Assembly: GCA_945291235.1 (NCBI GenBank)
Contig: CALYQY010000059.1
Coordinates: 1 to 14,738, forward strand
Direction: 5' to 3'
Origin: an uncultured Gilliamella sp.
Lineage (GTDB): Bacteria; Pseudomonadota; Gammaproteobacteria; Enterobacterales; Enterobacteriaceae
DNA: 14,738 nucleotides
The translations under genes and the position numbers were made by a program. This document shows positions 8,692 to 14,738 of the stretch, in pieces; position 1 is the first letter of the stretch, and each line of letters begins with the position of its first letter. The notes below the pieces were generated by a model that was given only the letters and a program-made list of their open reading frames with translations, was not told the DNA's origin and made no database searches.

Positions 8692-9462
8692 TTAACTTCT
8701 TAATCCTTTACCACTTTCAATCAAACGCCACACAGCGATATATAAAATCACCACAAACAAGATAAGCATTGAAAAAGTGATCCATAGCGAAACATCTGTG
8801 GTACCAAGAAAACCATAACGAAAACCATTAATCATATAGACAATAGGATTTAATTTAGATACCCATTGCCAAAATGTTGGCAGTAACGTGATTGAATAAA
8901 ATACCCCCCCAAGATAAGTTAACGGCGTTAACACAAATGTTGGCACAATACTAATATCATCAAATGTTTTAGCATAAACTGCATTTAACAGTCCAGCTAA
9001 CGAGAATAGTATTGAAGTTAATAGTAGTGTGAAAATAACGAATACCCAAGAATGAACTTCATAAGTCGCAAAAAAAAGGGATACCATTGTCACTAAAGCG
9101 CCAGTTAAAATACCTCGAATAACGCCACCACCAACAAATCCCCAAATTAAGATATGTGTTGGAACAGGTGCAACTAAAAGTTCTTCGATATTACGTTGAA
9201 ATTTAGCACTAAAAAATGATGAACAAACATTTGTATAAGAGTTGGTAATTACCGACATCATAATTAATCCCGGTACAATAAATGCCATATAACTATGACC
9301 ACCCATATTGCCAACTCGTGACCCAATTAAATTGCCAAAGATAATAAAGTAAAGCGACATAGTTATAACAGGAGGAATTAAGGTTTGAATCCAAATTCTT
9401 AAAAATCGTATCACCTCTTTACGCCAGATACTTTTTAGGGCTATCCAGTATAAGTTATTCAT
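8692..9462 (-). CDS. yadH: ABC-2 type transporter permease YadH
   Basis: The product is a 256-residue ABC-2 family inner-membrane permease, matching E. coli YadH (256 aa) when started at the ATG at 9462 (MNNLYWIALKSIWRKEVIRF). This start has AAAGGAG about 6-7 bases upstream. An upstream ATG at 9489 would add nine residues that the family does not have. Segments matching the E. coli protein include PPVITMSLYFIIFGNLIGSR near the N-terminus, FQRNIEELLVAPVPTH, and TFVLTPLTYLGGVFYS. About six hydrophobic spans are visible. The start codon lies within the end of yadG (8-base overlap), so the two are translationally coupled and form one exporter. The substrate is unknown. Confidence 0.94.
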   Translation of the reverse strand: MNNLYWIALKSIWRKEVIRFLRIWIQTLIPPVITMSLYFIIFGNLIGSRVGNMGGHSYMAFIVPGLIMMSVITNSYTNVCSSFFSAKFQRNIEELLVAPVPTHILIWGFVGGGVIRGILTGALVTMVSLFFATYEVHSWVFVIFTLLLTSILFSLAGLLNAVYAKTFDDISIVPTFVLTPLTYLGGVFYSITLLPTFWQWVSKLNPIVYMINGFRYGFLGTTDVSLWITFSMLILFVVILYIAVWRLIESGKGLRS

Positions 9463-10399
9463 TATCGGCTCCTTTTGTTTGAGTATCATTACGCACTAAA
9501 TCAACAAATAACTCTTCAAGTCGATTGGCTTTATTGCGCATACTGATAACTTTGATTTGTTGTTGATTAAGTTGCTCAAACAATTGATTTAATCCATGCT
9601 GTTTATCGACTTTAACTTCCAACACGCCTGGCTCTACATTGGTAAATGCATAATCGTTTAAAACTATAGGCTGACTGGTTGGTAAATAATCGATAATAAT
9701 CGTTTCAGATTGACTATTCGCCAGTAAATCACGCATAGAGGAATTAGCAATGAGTTCACCATGTTGAATAATACCAATATGCCGACATAACATTTCTGCT
9801 TCTTCTAAATAATGTGTGGTCAAAATAATCGTAATACCCTGACGATTGATTTCTCTTAAAAAATCCCACATAGAACGTCGTAATTCAATATCAACCCCTG
9901 CCGTTGGTTCATCAAGAATTAATAATTTAGGTTCATGAACTAATGCTCTTGCTATCATGAGTCGTCTTTTCATGCCACCTGATAACATACCTGCTCGGCT
10001 ATTACGCTTATCCCAAAGATCTAAAATACGTAAATATTTTTCAGCACGTTCAAGTGCTAATTTACGGGGTAATCCGTAATATCCACCTTGGTTTGCAACA
10101 ATTTGGAGTACTTCTTCAAACTGATTGAAATTAAATTCTTGTGGCACTAGCCCTAACTGCCTTTTGGCATTGACGATATCTTTATCTAAATCAAATCCAA
10201 AAATTTTAACTTGACCCGATGTTTTGGTAACCAAAGAACTTATGATTCCAATCGTAGTGGATTTTCCAGCACCATTAGGCCCAAGCAGTGCATAAAAATC
10301 ACCAGCTTGTACAGTTAAATTAATACCTTTTAATGCTTCTACACCATTTTTATAAATTTTTTTGAGTTCAATTAACTCAAGTGCAGGAATAGATGACAT
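9455..10399 (-). CDS. yadG: ABC transporter ATP-binding protein YadG
   Basis: The 314-residue ABC ATPase matches E. coli YadG (308 aa). Walker A is GPNGAGKST at 40-48, the signature LSGGM at 139-143, Walker B LLILDEPTAG at 159-168 with catalytic E164, and the switch histidine is H196 in TTHYLEE. The C-terminal third (about 225-314) is the accessory region of this subfamily and ends with the MRNKANRLEELFVDLV segment also found in YadG. It powers the YadH permease, with which it overlaps by 8 bases. The pair is widespread in gammaproteobacteria without an established substrate. The gene is divergent from mogA across 232 bases. Confidence 0.95.
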   Translation of the reverse strand: MSSIPALELIELKKIYKNGVEALKGINLTVQAGDFYALLGPNGAGKSTTIGIISSLVTKTSGQVKIFGFDLDKDIVNAKRQLGLVPQEFNFNQFEEVLQIVANQGGYYGLPRKLALERAEKYLRILDLWDKRNSRAGMLSGGMKRRLMIARALVHEPKLLILDEPTAGVDIELRRSMWDFLREINRQGITIILTTHYLEEAEMLCRHIGIIQHGELIANSSMRDLLANSQSETIIIDYLPTSQPIVLNDYAFTNVEPGVLEVKVDKQHGLNQLFEQLNQQQIKVISMRNKANRLEELFVDLVRNDTQTKGADNE

Positions 10400-10560
10400 G
10401 GATGTATCCTAATTGAATATTTTATAATTAAATTGCTATAAAATCCTATTTGATGTGAATTAATATTGACAATATAATTATTCATTGTAAAGCGCTTTTT
10501 AGCATTATTTGAATTGATTATATGGCACCCCATTAACAAAACATAAAAAAGATTAATGTT

Positions 10561-10569
10561 TGTTAAAAT
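10561..10569 (+). promoter_or_regulatory. possible extended -10 element for mogA
   Basis: TG-T-TAAAAT at 10561-10569 fits an extended -10 promoter element about 63 bases before the mogA ATG. No good -35 box is seen 17 bases upstream, as is common for extended -10 promoters. In DNA this AT-rich the match is weak evidence. Confidence 0.25.
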
Positions 10570-10631
10570 CAACTCACAAACGCTTAAACTAAGTTAAGTT
10601 AAAATAAATCATTAAGTAAGGAAAGAATATT

Positions 10632-11201
10632 ATGATTAAGATTGGGTTGGTTTCGGTATCAGACCGTGCATTTAATGGTGTATATGAAGATGAAGGAATT
10701 CCATCTTTAATTACCTGGTTAACAAAAACATTAAAAACCCCGTTTGAAACCCTACCGCGTATTATCCCTGATGAACAACCGTTAATTGAACAAACCTTAT
10801 GCGATTTGGTGGATAAATTACATTGTGATTTAATACTGACAACTGGCGGAACAGGGCCAGCTTTAAGAGACGTCACACCCGATGCAACAATAGCGATAGC
10901 CGATCGTATTTTACCTGGCTTTGGTGAACAAATGCGTCAAATTAGTTTGCATTTTGTGCCCACTGCAATTCTATCCAGACAAATCGGTGCAATACGAAAC
11001 AAATGTTTAATTCTGAATCTACCTGGCAGACCTAAATCTATTCAAGAAACATTAGAAGGTGTGAAAGATAATGCTGGGAATGTGATTGTAAATGGTATTT
11101 TTGCCAGTGTGCCTTACTGTATTGAGCTACTAGAAGGACCATACATCGAAACACATGAACATGTTGTTAAAGCTTTTCGACCGAATAAACCTGTAAAATA
11201 G
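10632..11201 (+). CDS. mogA: molybdopterin adenylyltransferase MogA
   Basis: The 189-residue product aligns with E. coli MogA (195 aa). It adenylylates molybdopterin before molybdate insertion by MoeA in molybdenum cofactor synthesis. The MoaB/Mog fold motifs are visible: GLVSVSDRA near the N-terminus, IPDEQ with D47, the glycine loop TTGGTG at 70-75, and RDVTPDAT with D80 and D84. The block PGFGEQMRQISLHFVPTAIL is characteristic of MogA rather than MoaB. Another match is LNLPGRPKSI. The start has AAGGAAAG at 10618-10625. It reads away from yadG, and no other molybdenum cofactor gene is in the window. A weak hairpin follows at 11213-11233. Confidence 0.96.
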   Translation: MIKIGLVSVSDRAFNGVYEDEGIPSLITWLTKTLKTPFETLPRIIPDEQPLIEQTLCDLVDKLHCDLILTTGGTGPALRDVTPDATIAIADRILPGFGEQMRQISLHFVPTAILSRQIGAIRNKCLILNLPGRPKSIQETLEGVKDNAGNVIVNGIFASVPYCIELLEGPYIETHEHVVKAFRPNKPVK

Positions 11202-11212
11202 AAACTTTAGTT

Positions 11213-11233
11213 TTATGCAACTTTGATGCATAA
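11213..11233 (+). terminator. weak hairpin after mogA
   Basis: TTATGCA (11213-11219) and TGCATAA (11227-11233) form a 7-bp stem with a 7-base loop, starting 11 bases after the mogA stop. The following sequence TTATCTAATAAAA has only a poor U-run, so termination here is uncertain. Confidence 0.3.
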
Positions 11234-11406
11234 TTATCTAATAAAATAAACTGCTTTTATTTCTCCATTCGATAAAAGTTTTTGTGCAATAAAAGATAAC
11301 TTCTGACTTCTATATTGTTATATCTGATTGATTTTAAAATTTTAAGCAATGTTTATAAATAAAATTGAATGTCAAAACAGTAAAACATTTAATCCAAAGG
11401 AACACT

Positions 11407-11865
11407 ATGAAACAAGATGATTTCACTCGCGTATTTAAAGAGATGCTAAGTCAAGAAAAATTTAGTTCACAAGTTGAAATTGTTCAAGCTCTTCAAGATC
11501 AAGGTTTTGACAATATTAATCAATCTAAAGTATCAAGAATGTTAACTAAATTTGGTGCCGTGAGAACACGAAATGCCAAATCGGAAATGGTTTATTGTTT
11601 ACCCGCTGAAATCAGTGTTCCAACGACAAGCAGCCCATTAAAAAATTTGGTTTTAGACATTGATTATAATAGTTCAATGGTCGTCATTCGAACTAGCCCA
11701 GGCGCTGCGCAACTTATCGCAAGATTACTTGATTCAATCGGAAAATCAGAAGGTATTTTAGGTTCCATTGCTGGCGATGATACAATTTTCAGTACACCAA
11801 CGAAAGGATGTACGGTCAAAAAATTATATCAAATTATTCTTGAGCTATTTGAACAGGAATTATAA
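11407..11865 (+). CDS. argR: arginine repressor ArgR
   Basis: The 152-residue product matches E. coli ArgR (156 aa) closely. The N-terminal winged-helix DNA-binding domain contains [20 protein letters not shown] and then [20 protein letters not shown]. The C-terminal domain for hexamerisation and arginine binding has [14 protein letters not shown] and [10 protein letters not shown], including the GDD residues that contact arginine in the family. With arginine bound, the hexamer represses arginine biosynthesis genes and helps XerCD recombination in enterics. The ATG at 11407 is chosen because it has AAGGA (11397-11401) in place and gives the family length; an in-frame TTG at 11365 lacks such a site. 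No clear ARG box was found upstream, so autorepression is not shown by the sequence. Confidence 0.97.
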   Translation: MKQDDFTRVFKEMLSQEKFSSQVEIVQALQDQGFDNINQSKVSRMLTKFGAVRTRNAKSEMVYCLPAEISVPTTSSPLKNLVLDIDYNSSMVVIRTSPGAAQLIARLLDSIGKSEGILGSIAGDDTIFSTPTKGCTVKKLYQIILELFEQEL

Positions 11866-11925
11866 AAACTGATCAGTTAACTTTTCTGTTATTATTTGAA
11901 TTTTTAATATTTAACCTATTGACAC

Positions 11926-11945
11926 AATTAACAGAATCGTTAATT
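11926..11945. repeat. perfect inverted repeat over the lysC promoter
   Basis: AATTAAC (11926-11932) and GTTAATT (11939-11945) are perfect inverted copies with six bases between. The half-site spacing, about one helical turn centre to centre, is that of a dimeric repressor or activator operator. It overlaps the predicted -35 region of the lysC leader. It could also be a hairpin in the argR 3' region. Confidence 0.35.
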
Positions 11946-11956
11946 CTATACATACT
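11928..11956 (+). promoter_or_regulatory. predicted promoter of the lysC leader
   Basis: TTAACA (11928-11933; 5 of 6 bases) and CATACT (11951-11956; 4 of 6) are 17 bases apart and would start transcription near 11963, about 20 bases before the riboswitch. A perfect -35 box TTGACA lies just upstream at 11919-11924 but has no good -10 box at 16-18 bases, so the exact promoter is uncertain. Confidence 0.4.
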
Positions 11957-11980
11957 GATTTTGTAATTTAAATCACAAGA

Positions 11981-12147
11981 ACGAAGAGGCGCATTACTCA
12001 GGTAGATTATTTTAGGGGCTGGAACCGTTAATAAATGATTGAGGGGATGTAATGCCGAGATTTAATTGATAATCCAGAACTCAGTTAGATCGACTGCAAG
12101 GGCTGAATCCCTTGGGTTGTCACCCTAACAGGTGGAGCGCTTCATGG
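11981..12147 (+). ncRNA. lysine riboswitch (L box)
   Basis: The leader of lysC contains the conserved lysine aptamer. Visible are AGAGGCGC (11985-11992), helix P2 closed by GCATTAC (11991-11997) with GTAATGC (12049-12055), GAGGGGAT and GCCGAGA, the block AAGGGCTGAATCCCTTGGGT at 12099-12118 with GTTGTCACCC, and the closing GGTGGAGCGCTTC (12131-12143). Order and sequence follow the E. coli lysC riboswitch. Lysine binding stabilises the aptamer and lowers expression of the gene below. There is no GC-rich terminator with a U-run between it and lysC, and ATTCCTC (12176-12182) is exactly complementary to GAGGAAT (12221-12227), which contains the lysC ribosome binding site. Translational control is therefore likely. 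Confidence 0.93.
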
Positions 12148-12175
12148 TTTGTACTTTTTCATCAGCAAATTGCAC

Positions 12176-12227
12176 ATTCCTCTCGCTCTATCTCTTTTAA
12201 AAATAAAAAATTTTTAATATGAGGAAT
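12176..12227 (+). promoter_or_regulatory. predicted anti-Shine-Dalgarno / Shine-Dalgarno pair of the lysC riboswitch
   Basis: ATTCCTC (12176-12182) and GAGGAAT (12221-12227) are a perfect 7-base complement and bracket an AT-rich loop. The right arm covers the lysC ribosome binding site GAGGA. The left arm's CCTCT (12179-12183) is also complementary to the AGAGG (11985-11989) of the aptamer, so an alternative fold without lysine could free the start site. Both pairings are seen in the sequence; the switching is inferred. Confidence 0.45.
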
Positions 12228-12229
12228 CC

Positions 12230-13591
12230 ATGGAAACATCATTTGTAATTGCTAAATTTGGTGGTACCAGTGTTGCCGATTACCAATCTATGGTAAACAG
12301 TGCAAATATCGTTGTCACCAATCCGAATGTCAAAGTTGTGGTATTATCTGCCTCTGCAGGTATTACAAATTTATTAGTAGCTTTAGCTGAAGGGCGAGAT
12401 GCTGAAGTAAGAGCACAACACATCGCGAAAATTCAATCTATTCAATATAGTATTTTAGAACAACTTCCTCAAAATCCTACATTACGTGCTGAGATAGATC
12501 AGATAATTGCTAATATTGCCTCTTTATCAGAAGCCGCTAGTCTCGCTACATCATCCGCCCTAACCGACGAACTTGTCAGTCATGGCGAAATTATGTCTTC
12601 TAAACTTTTTGTAGAAATATTGAAAGAAAAACAGAATAATGTGTTATGGTTCGATGTGCGTAAAGTCATGCGGACGGATAATAAGTTTGGTAAAGCCACA
12701 CCAATAATTGAAGATATTAAACAACTCTGTTGTGCACATTTAAAATCATTGTATGCCAATAACATTATTGTTACACAAGGATTTATTGGTTCTGAAAGCA
12801 CCGGTAAAACCACTACCTTAGGTCGAGGAGGTAGCGATTATACTGCCGCTTTGCTTGGTGAAGCATTAAATGCAACACAAATCGATATTTGGACAGATGT
12901 TGCAGGTATCTATACTACTGATCCTCGAATTGCGCCATCCGCTAAACGCATTGACGAAATTTCTTTTGCTGAAGCGGCTGAAATGGCAACATTTGGCGCT
13001 AAAGTGTTACATCCTGCAACACTGGTGCCAGCTGTTCGAAGCAATATCCCAGTATTTGTCGGGTCGAGTAAAGCGCCACAAGCAGGCGGAACAATTGTTT
13101 ATAATACCAACAGTATCAAATCCGAACTGCCATCATTTAGAGCATTAGCATTGCGCCGCAAACAAACCTTACTTACGTTAACTAGTTTAAATATGTTACA
13201 TGCACAAGGCTTTTTAGCGAATGTGTTTACAATACTGGCTAAACATAATATTTCGGTTGATTTAGTCACAACGTCAGAAGTCAGCATTGCATTAACCATT
13301 GATACGACAGGAACCAACACCAATGGCACCAGTTTATTAACTAAAGCACTATTTGATGAGCTTTCCACACTTTGCCATGTCGATGTTGAAGAAGATTTAG
13401 CTCTAATTGCCATTATTGGTAATAAACTGACTTCAACCAAAGGTATAGCCAAAGAAGTATTTGGTGTCTTAGATGATTTTATCATTCGACTTTGCTGTTA
13501 CGGTGCTAGCACGCATAACCTTTGTTTATTATCAAGAAGTAATGATGCGGAAGACATCATTAAAATTCTCCACAAAACAATTTTTGAATAA
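12230..13591 (+). CDS. lysC: lysine-sensitive aspartate kinase III
   Basis: The 453-residue product matches E. coli LysC (449 aa) and is monofunctional, lacking a homoserine dehydrogenase domain. It phosphorylates aspartate, the first step to lysine, threonine, methionine and diaminopimelate. The amino-acid kinase domain has KFGGTSVAD from K9, SHGE with E120, and LGRGGSDYTA at 197-206, followed by WTDVAGIYTTDPR. The C-terminal part (about 310-453) holds the paired ACT domains that bind lysine. The subtype is supported by the E. coli-like segment VVVLSASAGITNLLVALAEG and by the lysine riboswitch directly upstream, which gives lysine control at both RNA and enzyme level. A terminator hairpin follows at 13602. 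Confidence 0.96.
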   Translation: METSFVIAKFGGTSVADYQSMVNSANIVVTNPNVKVVVLSASAGITNLLVALAEGRDAEVRAQHIAKIQSIQYSILEQLPQNPTLRAEIDQIIANIASLSEAASLATSSALTDELVSHGEIMSSKLFVEILKEKQNNVLWFDVRKVMRTDNKFGKATPIIEDIKQLCCAHLKSLYANNIIVTQGFIGSESTGKTTTLGRGGSDYTAALLGEALNATQIDIWTDVAGIYTTDPRIAPSAKRIDEISFAEAAEMATFGAKVLHPATLVPAVRSNIPVFVGSSKAPQAGGTIVYNTNSIKSELPSFRALALRRKQTLLTLTSLNMLHAQGFLANVFTILAKHNISVDLVTTSEVSIALTIDTTGTNTNGTSLLTKALFDELSTLCHVDVEEDLALIAIIGNKLTSTKGIAKEVFGVLDDFIIRLCCYGASTHNLCLLSRSNDAEDIIKILHKTIFE

Positions 13592-13900
13592 TACTCTCTA
13601 TGAGGAAGATAATCTCTTCCTCTTTATCTGCTAGTTCAAGCTAAATTCCATACTAAGCTAAAAAATAAATTGTAAAGCTTAATAAAATATCTAAACATTT
13701 AATAAAAAAAATTATAGAATATAGTTAAATTATTTTATGCCGTACGTTCATAAAACTGTTCTCTATTTATCAATTGTCATCAATCTTCATCTAGTTTTGT
13801 TATTAATATTTATACGTTTAAAAAGTGTATTACTTTTTTTAATTCAATTTACTACATCTGTAAACTAACATTAAATACAACAAAATAAGGGTAAATTATC
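13592..13900. other. lysC to small-membrane-gene intergenic region
   Basis: This 309-base stretch is AT-rich and contains no credible gene. After the lysC terminator (13602-13626) I see TTGTCA at 13774-13779 as a possible -35 box without a good -10 partner. AAAAAGT (13820-13826) can pair with ACTTTTT (13832-13838) around a 5-base loop and is followed by two more T's. That hairpin looks like a weak AT-only terminator in the leader of the next gene, about 60 bases before its start. Confidence 0.5.
13602..13626 (+). terminator. intrinsic terminator of lysC
   Basis: GAGGAAGA (13602-13609) and TCTTCCTC (13615-13622) form a perfect 8-bp stem with a 5-base loop, followed by TTTAT. It begins 10 bases after the lysC stop. 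The U-run is short but the position and stem are convincing. Confidence 0.75.
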
Positions 13901-14143
13901 ATGGGTATTATAAGTTGGATTATTCTAGGATTAATTGCCGGTTGGATTGCTAAATTTTTCATGCCTCTAGGCAGTGTTGGGGTGGTGAAAACCATTCTAC
14001 TCGGTATCGCGGGAGCCTTGGTAGGAGGATATATAAGTACTTTCTTCGGCTGGGGAAGCGTCACTGGATTCAATTTCCCAAGTTTGTTTATCTCAGTATT
14101 AGGGGCGATTTTATTAATCTATCTTTATCGTCTTTTCAGATAA
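13901..14143 (+). CDS. GlsB/YeaQ/YmgE family small membrane protein
   Basis: This 80-residue hydrophobic protein matches the transglycosylase-associated family (Pfam PF04226) and resembles E. coli YeaQ (82 aa). Family features are MGIISWIILGLIAGWIAKF at the N-terminus, the glycine-rich TILLGIAGALVGGYIS in the middle, then FFGWGSVTGFNF and a last hydrophobic span ending in YRLFR. Three membrane segments are apparent. Family members are linked to stress responses, but no biochemical activity is established. The start has AAGGG about 10 bases upstream. The gene stands alone between terminators, so it is probably a single transcription unit. Confidence 0.93.
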   Translation: MGIISWIILGLIAGWIAKFFMPLGSVGVVKTILLGIAGALVGGYISTFFGWGSVTGFNFPSLFISVLGAILLIYLYRLFR

Positions 14144-14162
14144 AAAATTCGTTTCAAATCAA

Positions 14163-14190
14163 AATTGGCGGATTGCTTCCGCCAATTAAT
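14163..14190. terminator. hairpin terminator after the small membrane protein gene
   Basis: AATTGGCGGA (14163-14172) and TCCGCCAATT (14178-14187) form a perfect 10-bp stem with a 5-base loop, 19 bases after the stop codon. The bases after it (AATTAATG) give only a weak U-run, while upstream is A-rich (AAATCAAA), so the hairpin may work in either direction. Confidence 0.65.
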
Positions 14191-14224
14191 TAATGCAATT
14201 ATCAAAATAATTCTTATCGATAAT

Positions 14225-14313
14225 TCAATGAATTTTATTTTTTGGTTTAGCATCAGTTACCATACTCACCGCTTTTAAACCTACGCTTGTAGCATCAAAA
14301 AACCGAATGGCAT
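14225..14313 (-). pseudogene. broken or slippage-dependent 29-codon ORF upstream of cysS
   Basis: On the - strand, GAAAGGA (14329-14323) is followed 9 bases later by ATG at 14313. This frame reads MPFGFLMLQA and stops at 14281. The neighbouring frame is open for 40 codons, from 14347 to the TGA at 14225, and reads ...FFDATSVGLKAVSM... ending DAKPKNKIH. Adding one base to the six-T run (14302-14297) joins the two into a 29-residue ORF starting MPFGFFDATS. This may be a small gene with a frameshift, a sequencing error, a slippage site or chance. I recognise no homologue. Confidence 0.3.
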
Positions 14314-14425
14314 AAATTAGATTCCTTTCATTTTCGTTGTAAAGATGTTAATAAGTAATTTCGTCGTATGGCGATTTTTGTTATATTAATCTCCAAAATC
14401 ACTTATAAATAAATAGTAAACTAGA

Positions 14426-14738
14426 ATGCTTAAAATATTCAATACATTATCTCGAGAAAAAGAAGTATTTCAATCCATTACCCCCAATAAAATCGGACTT
14501 TATGTCTGTGGTGTGACGATTTACGATCTTTGTCATATTGGTCATGGGCGCACTTTTGTCGCATTTGATGTTGTTTCTCGTTATCTGCGTTTTTTAGGTT
14601 ATGACTTAACTTATGTCCGTAACATTACCGATATTGATGATAAGATCATTAAAAGAGCCCTTGAAAATGGCGAAACCTGTGAACAATTGACCGAACGTAT
14701 GTTACAAGAGATGTATGCTGATTTTGATGCATTGAATA
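14426..14738 (+). CDS. cysS: cysteinyl-tRNA synthetase, N-terminal part
   Basis: The first 104 codons of a class I aminoacyl-tRNA synthetase run off the right edge. The start [13 protein letters not shown] matches E. coli CysS. C28 in YVCGVT is a zinc ligand that selects cysteine, and the HIGH motif is at residues 37-40 (HIGHGRTF). [14 protein letters not shown] follows, as in the family. The enzyme charges tRNA-Cys with cysteine. The ATG at 14426 is fixed by the family N-terminus. The bases before it (AGTAAACTAGA) give no clear Shine-Dalgarno site. The full protein should be about 460 residues. Confidence 0.96.
   Translation, partial: MLKIFNTLSREKEVFQSITPNKIGLYVCGVTIYDLCHIGHGRTFVAFDVVSRYLRFLGYDLTYVRNITDIDDKIIKRALENGETCEQLTERMLQEMYADFDALN

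Noticed and set aside
9463..9489. Upstream ATG that would extend YadH by nine residues.
   Set aside because: The ATG at 9462 has AAAGGAG upstream, matches the E. coli N-terminus (LYW.ALKSIW) and gives the usual overlap with yadG.
10456..10469. TGAATTAATATTGA, one mismatch from the ArgR operator core, in the yadG-mogA spacer.
   Set aside because: ArgR sites normally come in pairs about 21 bases apart and no second good site is present. Neither flanking gene is an arginine gene, and the match is easy to get by chance in AT-rich DNA.
10589..10876. Open frame of 95 codons on the - strand over the start of mogA.
   Set aside because: It is the antisense shadow of mogA, whose protein matches its family end to end. 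The same holds for the other frames antisense to, or out of frame within, tldD, rng, mreB, accC and lysC.
11365..11406. In-frame TTG start that would extend ArgR by 14 residues.
   Set aside because: The ATG at 11407 has AAGGA at the right distance and gives the family N-terminus and length; the upstream segment is in the leader.
11867..11878. AACTGATCAGTT palindrome right after argR as a terminator.
   Set aside because: It has no loop bases and only an interrupted T-run (TAACTTTTC) after it. A hairpin with a proper loop would have at most four pairs, so I do not call it a terminator.
11919..11924. Perfect TTGACA as the -35 box of lysC.
   Set aside because: No acceptable -10 hexamer lies 16-18 bases downstream. 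The 5 of 6 match at 11928 pairs better with CATACT, though the perfect box may still contribute.
14228..14278. Short + strand ORF of 16 codons (MNFIFWFSISYHTHRF).
   Set aside because: No ribosome binding site, no recognisable family, and the opposite strand gives a better case for a small coding sequence.

Overview
The window is an AT-rich stretch of a gammaproteobacterial chromosome. Nearly every protein reads as a close relative of an Escherichia coli protein: MreB, AccB, AccC, ArgR, RNase G, TldD and LysC align over almost their full length from memory. The low GC, the enteric-type gene content and the compaction of the mre cluster suggest the Orbaceae (Gilliamella and relatives, insect-gut bacteria). 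That placement is an inference, not a measurement. I see no mobile element, CRISPR array, tRNA gene, phage gene or defence system.

Layout. Positions 1-58 hold the 3' end of the RNase P RNA gene rnpB on the + strand. It runs into the stop codon of a convergent gene. From 6342 down to 53 the - strand carries mreB, mreC, mreD, rng, tldD and a DedA-family gene. These cover cell shape, RNA processing, a peptide protease and a membrane transporter. Unlike the E. coli cluster, there is no yhdE (maf) between mreD and rng and no yhdP between rng and tldD. A 363-base divergent spacer separates mreB from accB-accC (+), which encode biotin carboxyl carrier protein and biotin carboxylase. The spacer contains a good mreB promoter, a 12-codon leader ORF with a strong ribosome binding site, and two hairpins. 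accC ends at an intrinsic terminator shared with the convergent yadG-yadH ABC exporter pair (-).

To the right of yadG, on the + strand, come mogA (molybdopterin adenylyltransferase), argR (arginine repressor), a lysine riboswitch, lysC (lysine-sensitive aspartokinase), a small GlsB/YeaQ/YmgE-type membrane protein, and the first 104 codons of cysS, cut by the window edge.

These are mostly housekeeping genes and I do not see a dramatic undescribed system. The observations most worth checking are in non-coding DNA: the accB leader ORF with overlapping hairpin; a pair of similar palindromes with a compensatory stem change after mreB and after accC; a predicted translational expression platform for the lysC riboswitch; and a tiny ORF upstream of cysS that is broken at a six-base homopolymer.
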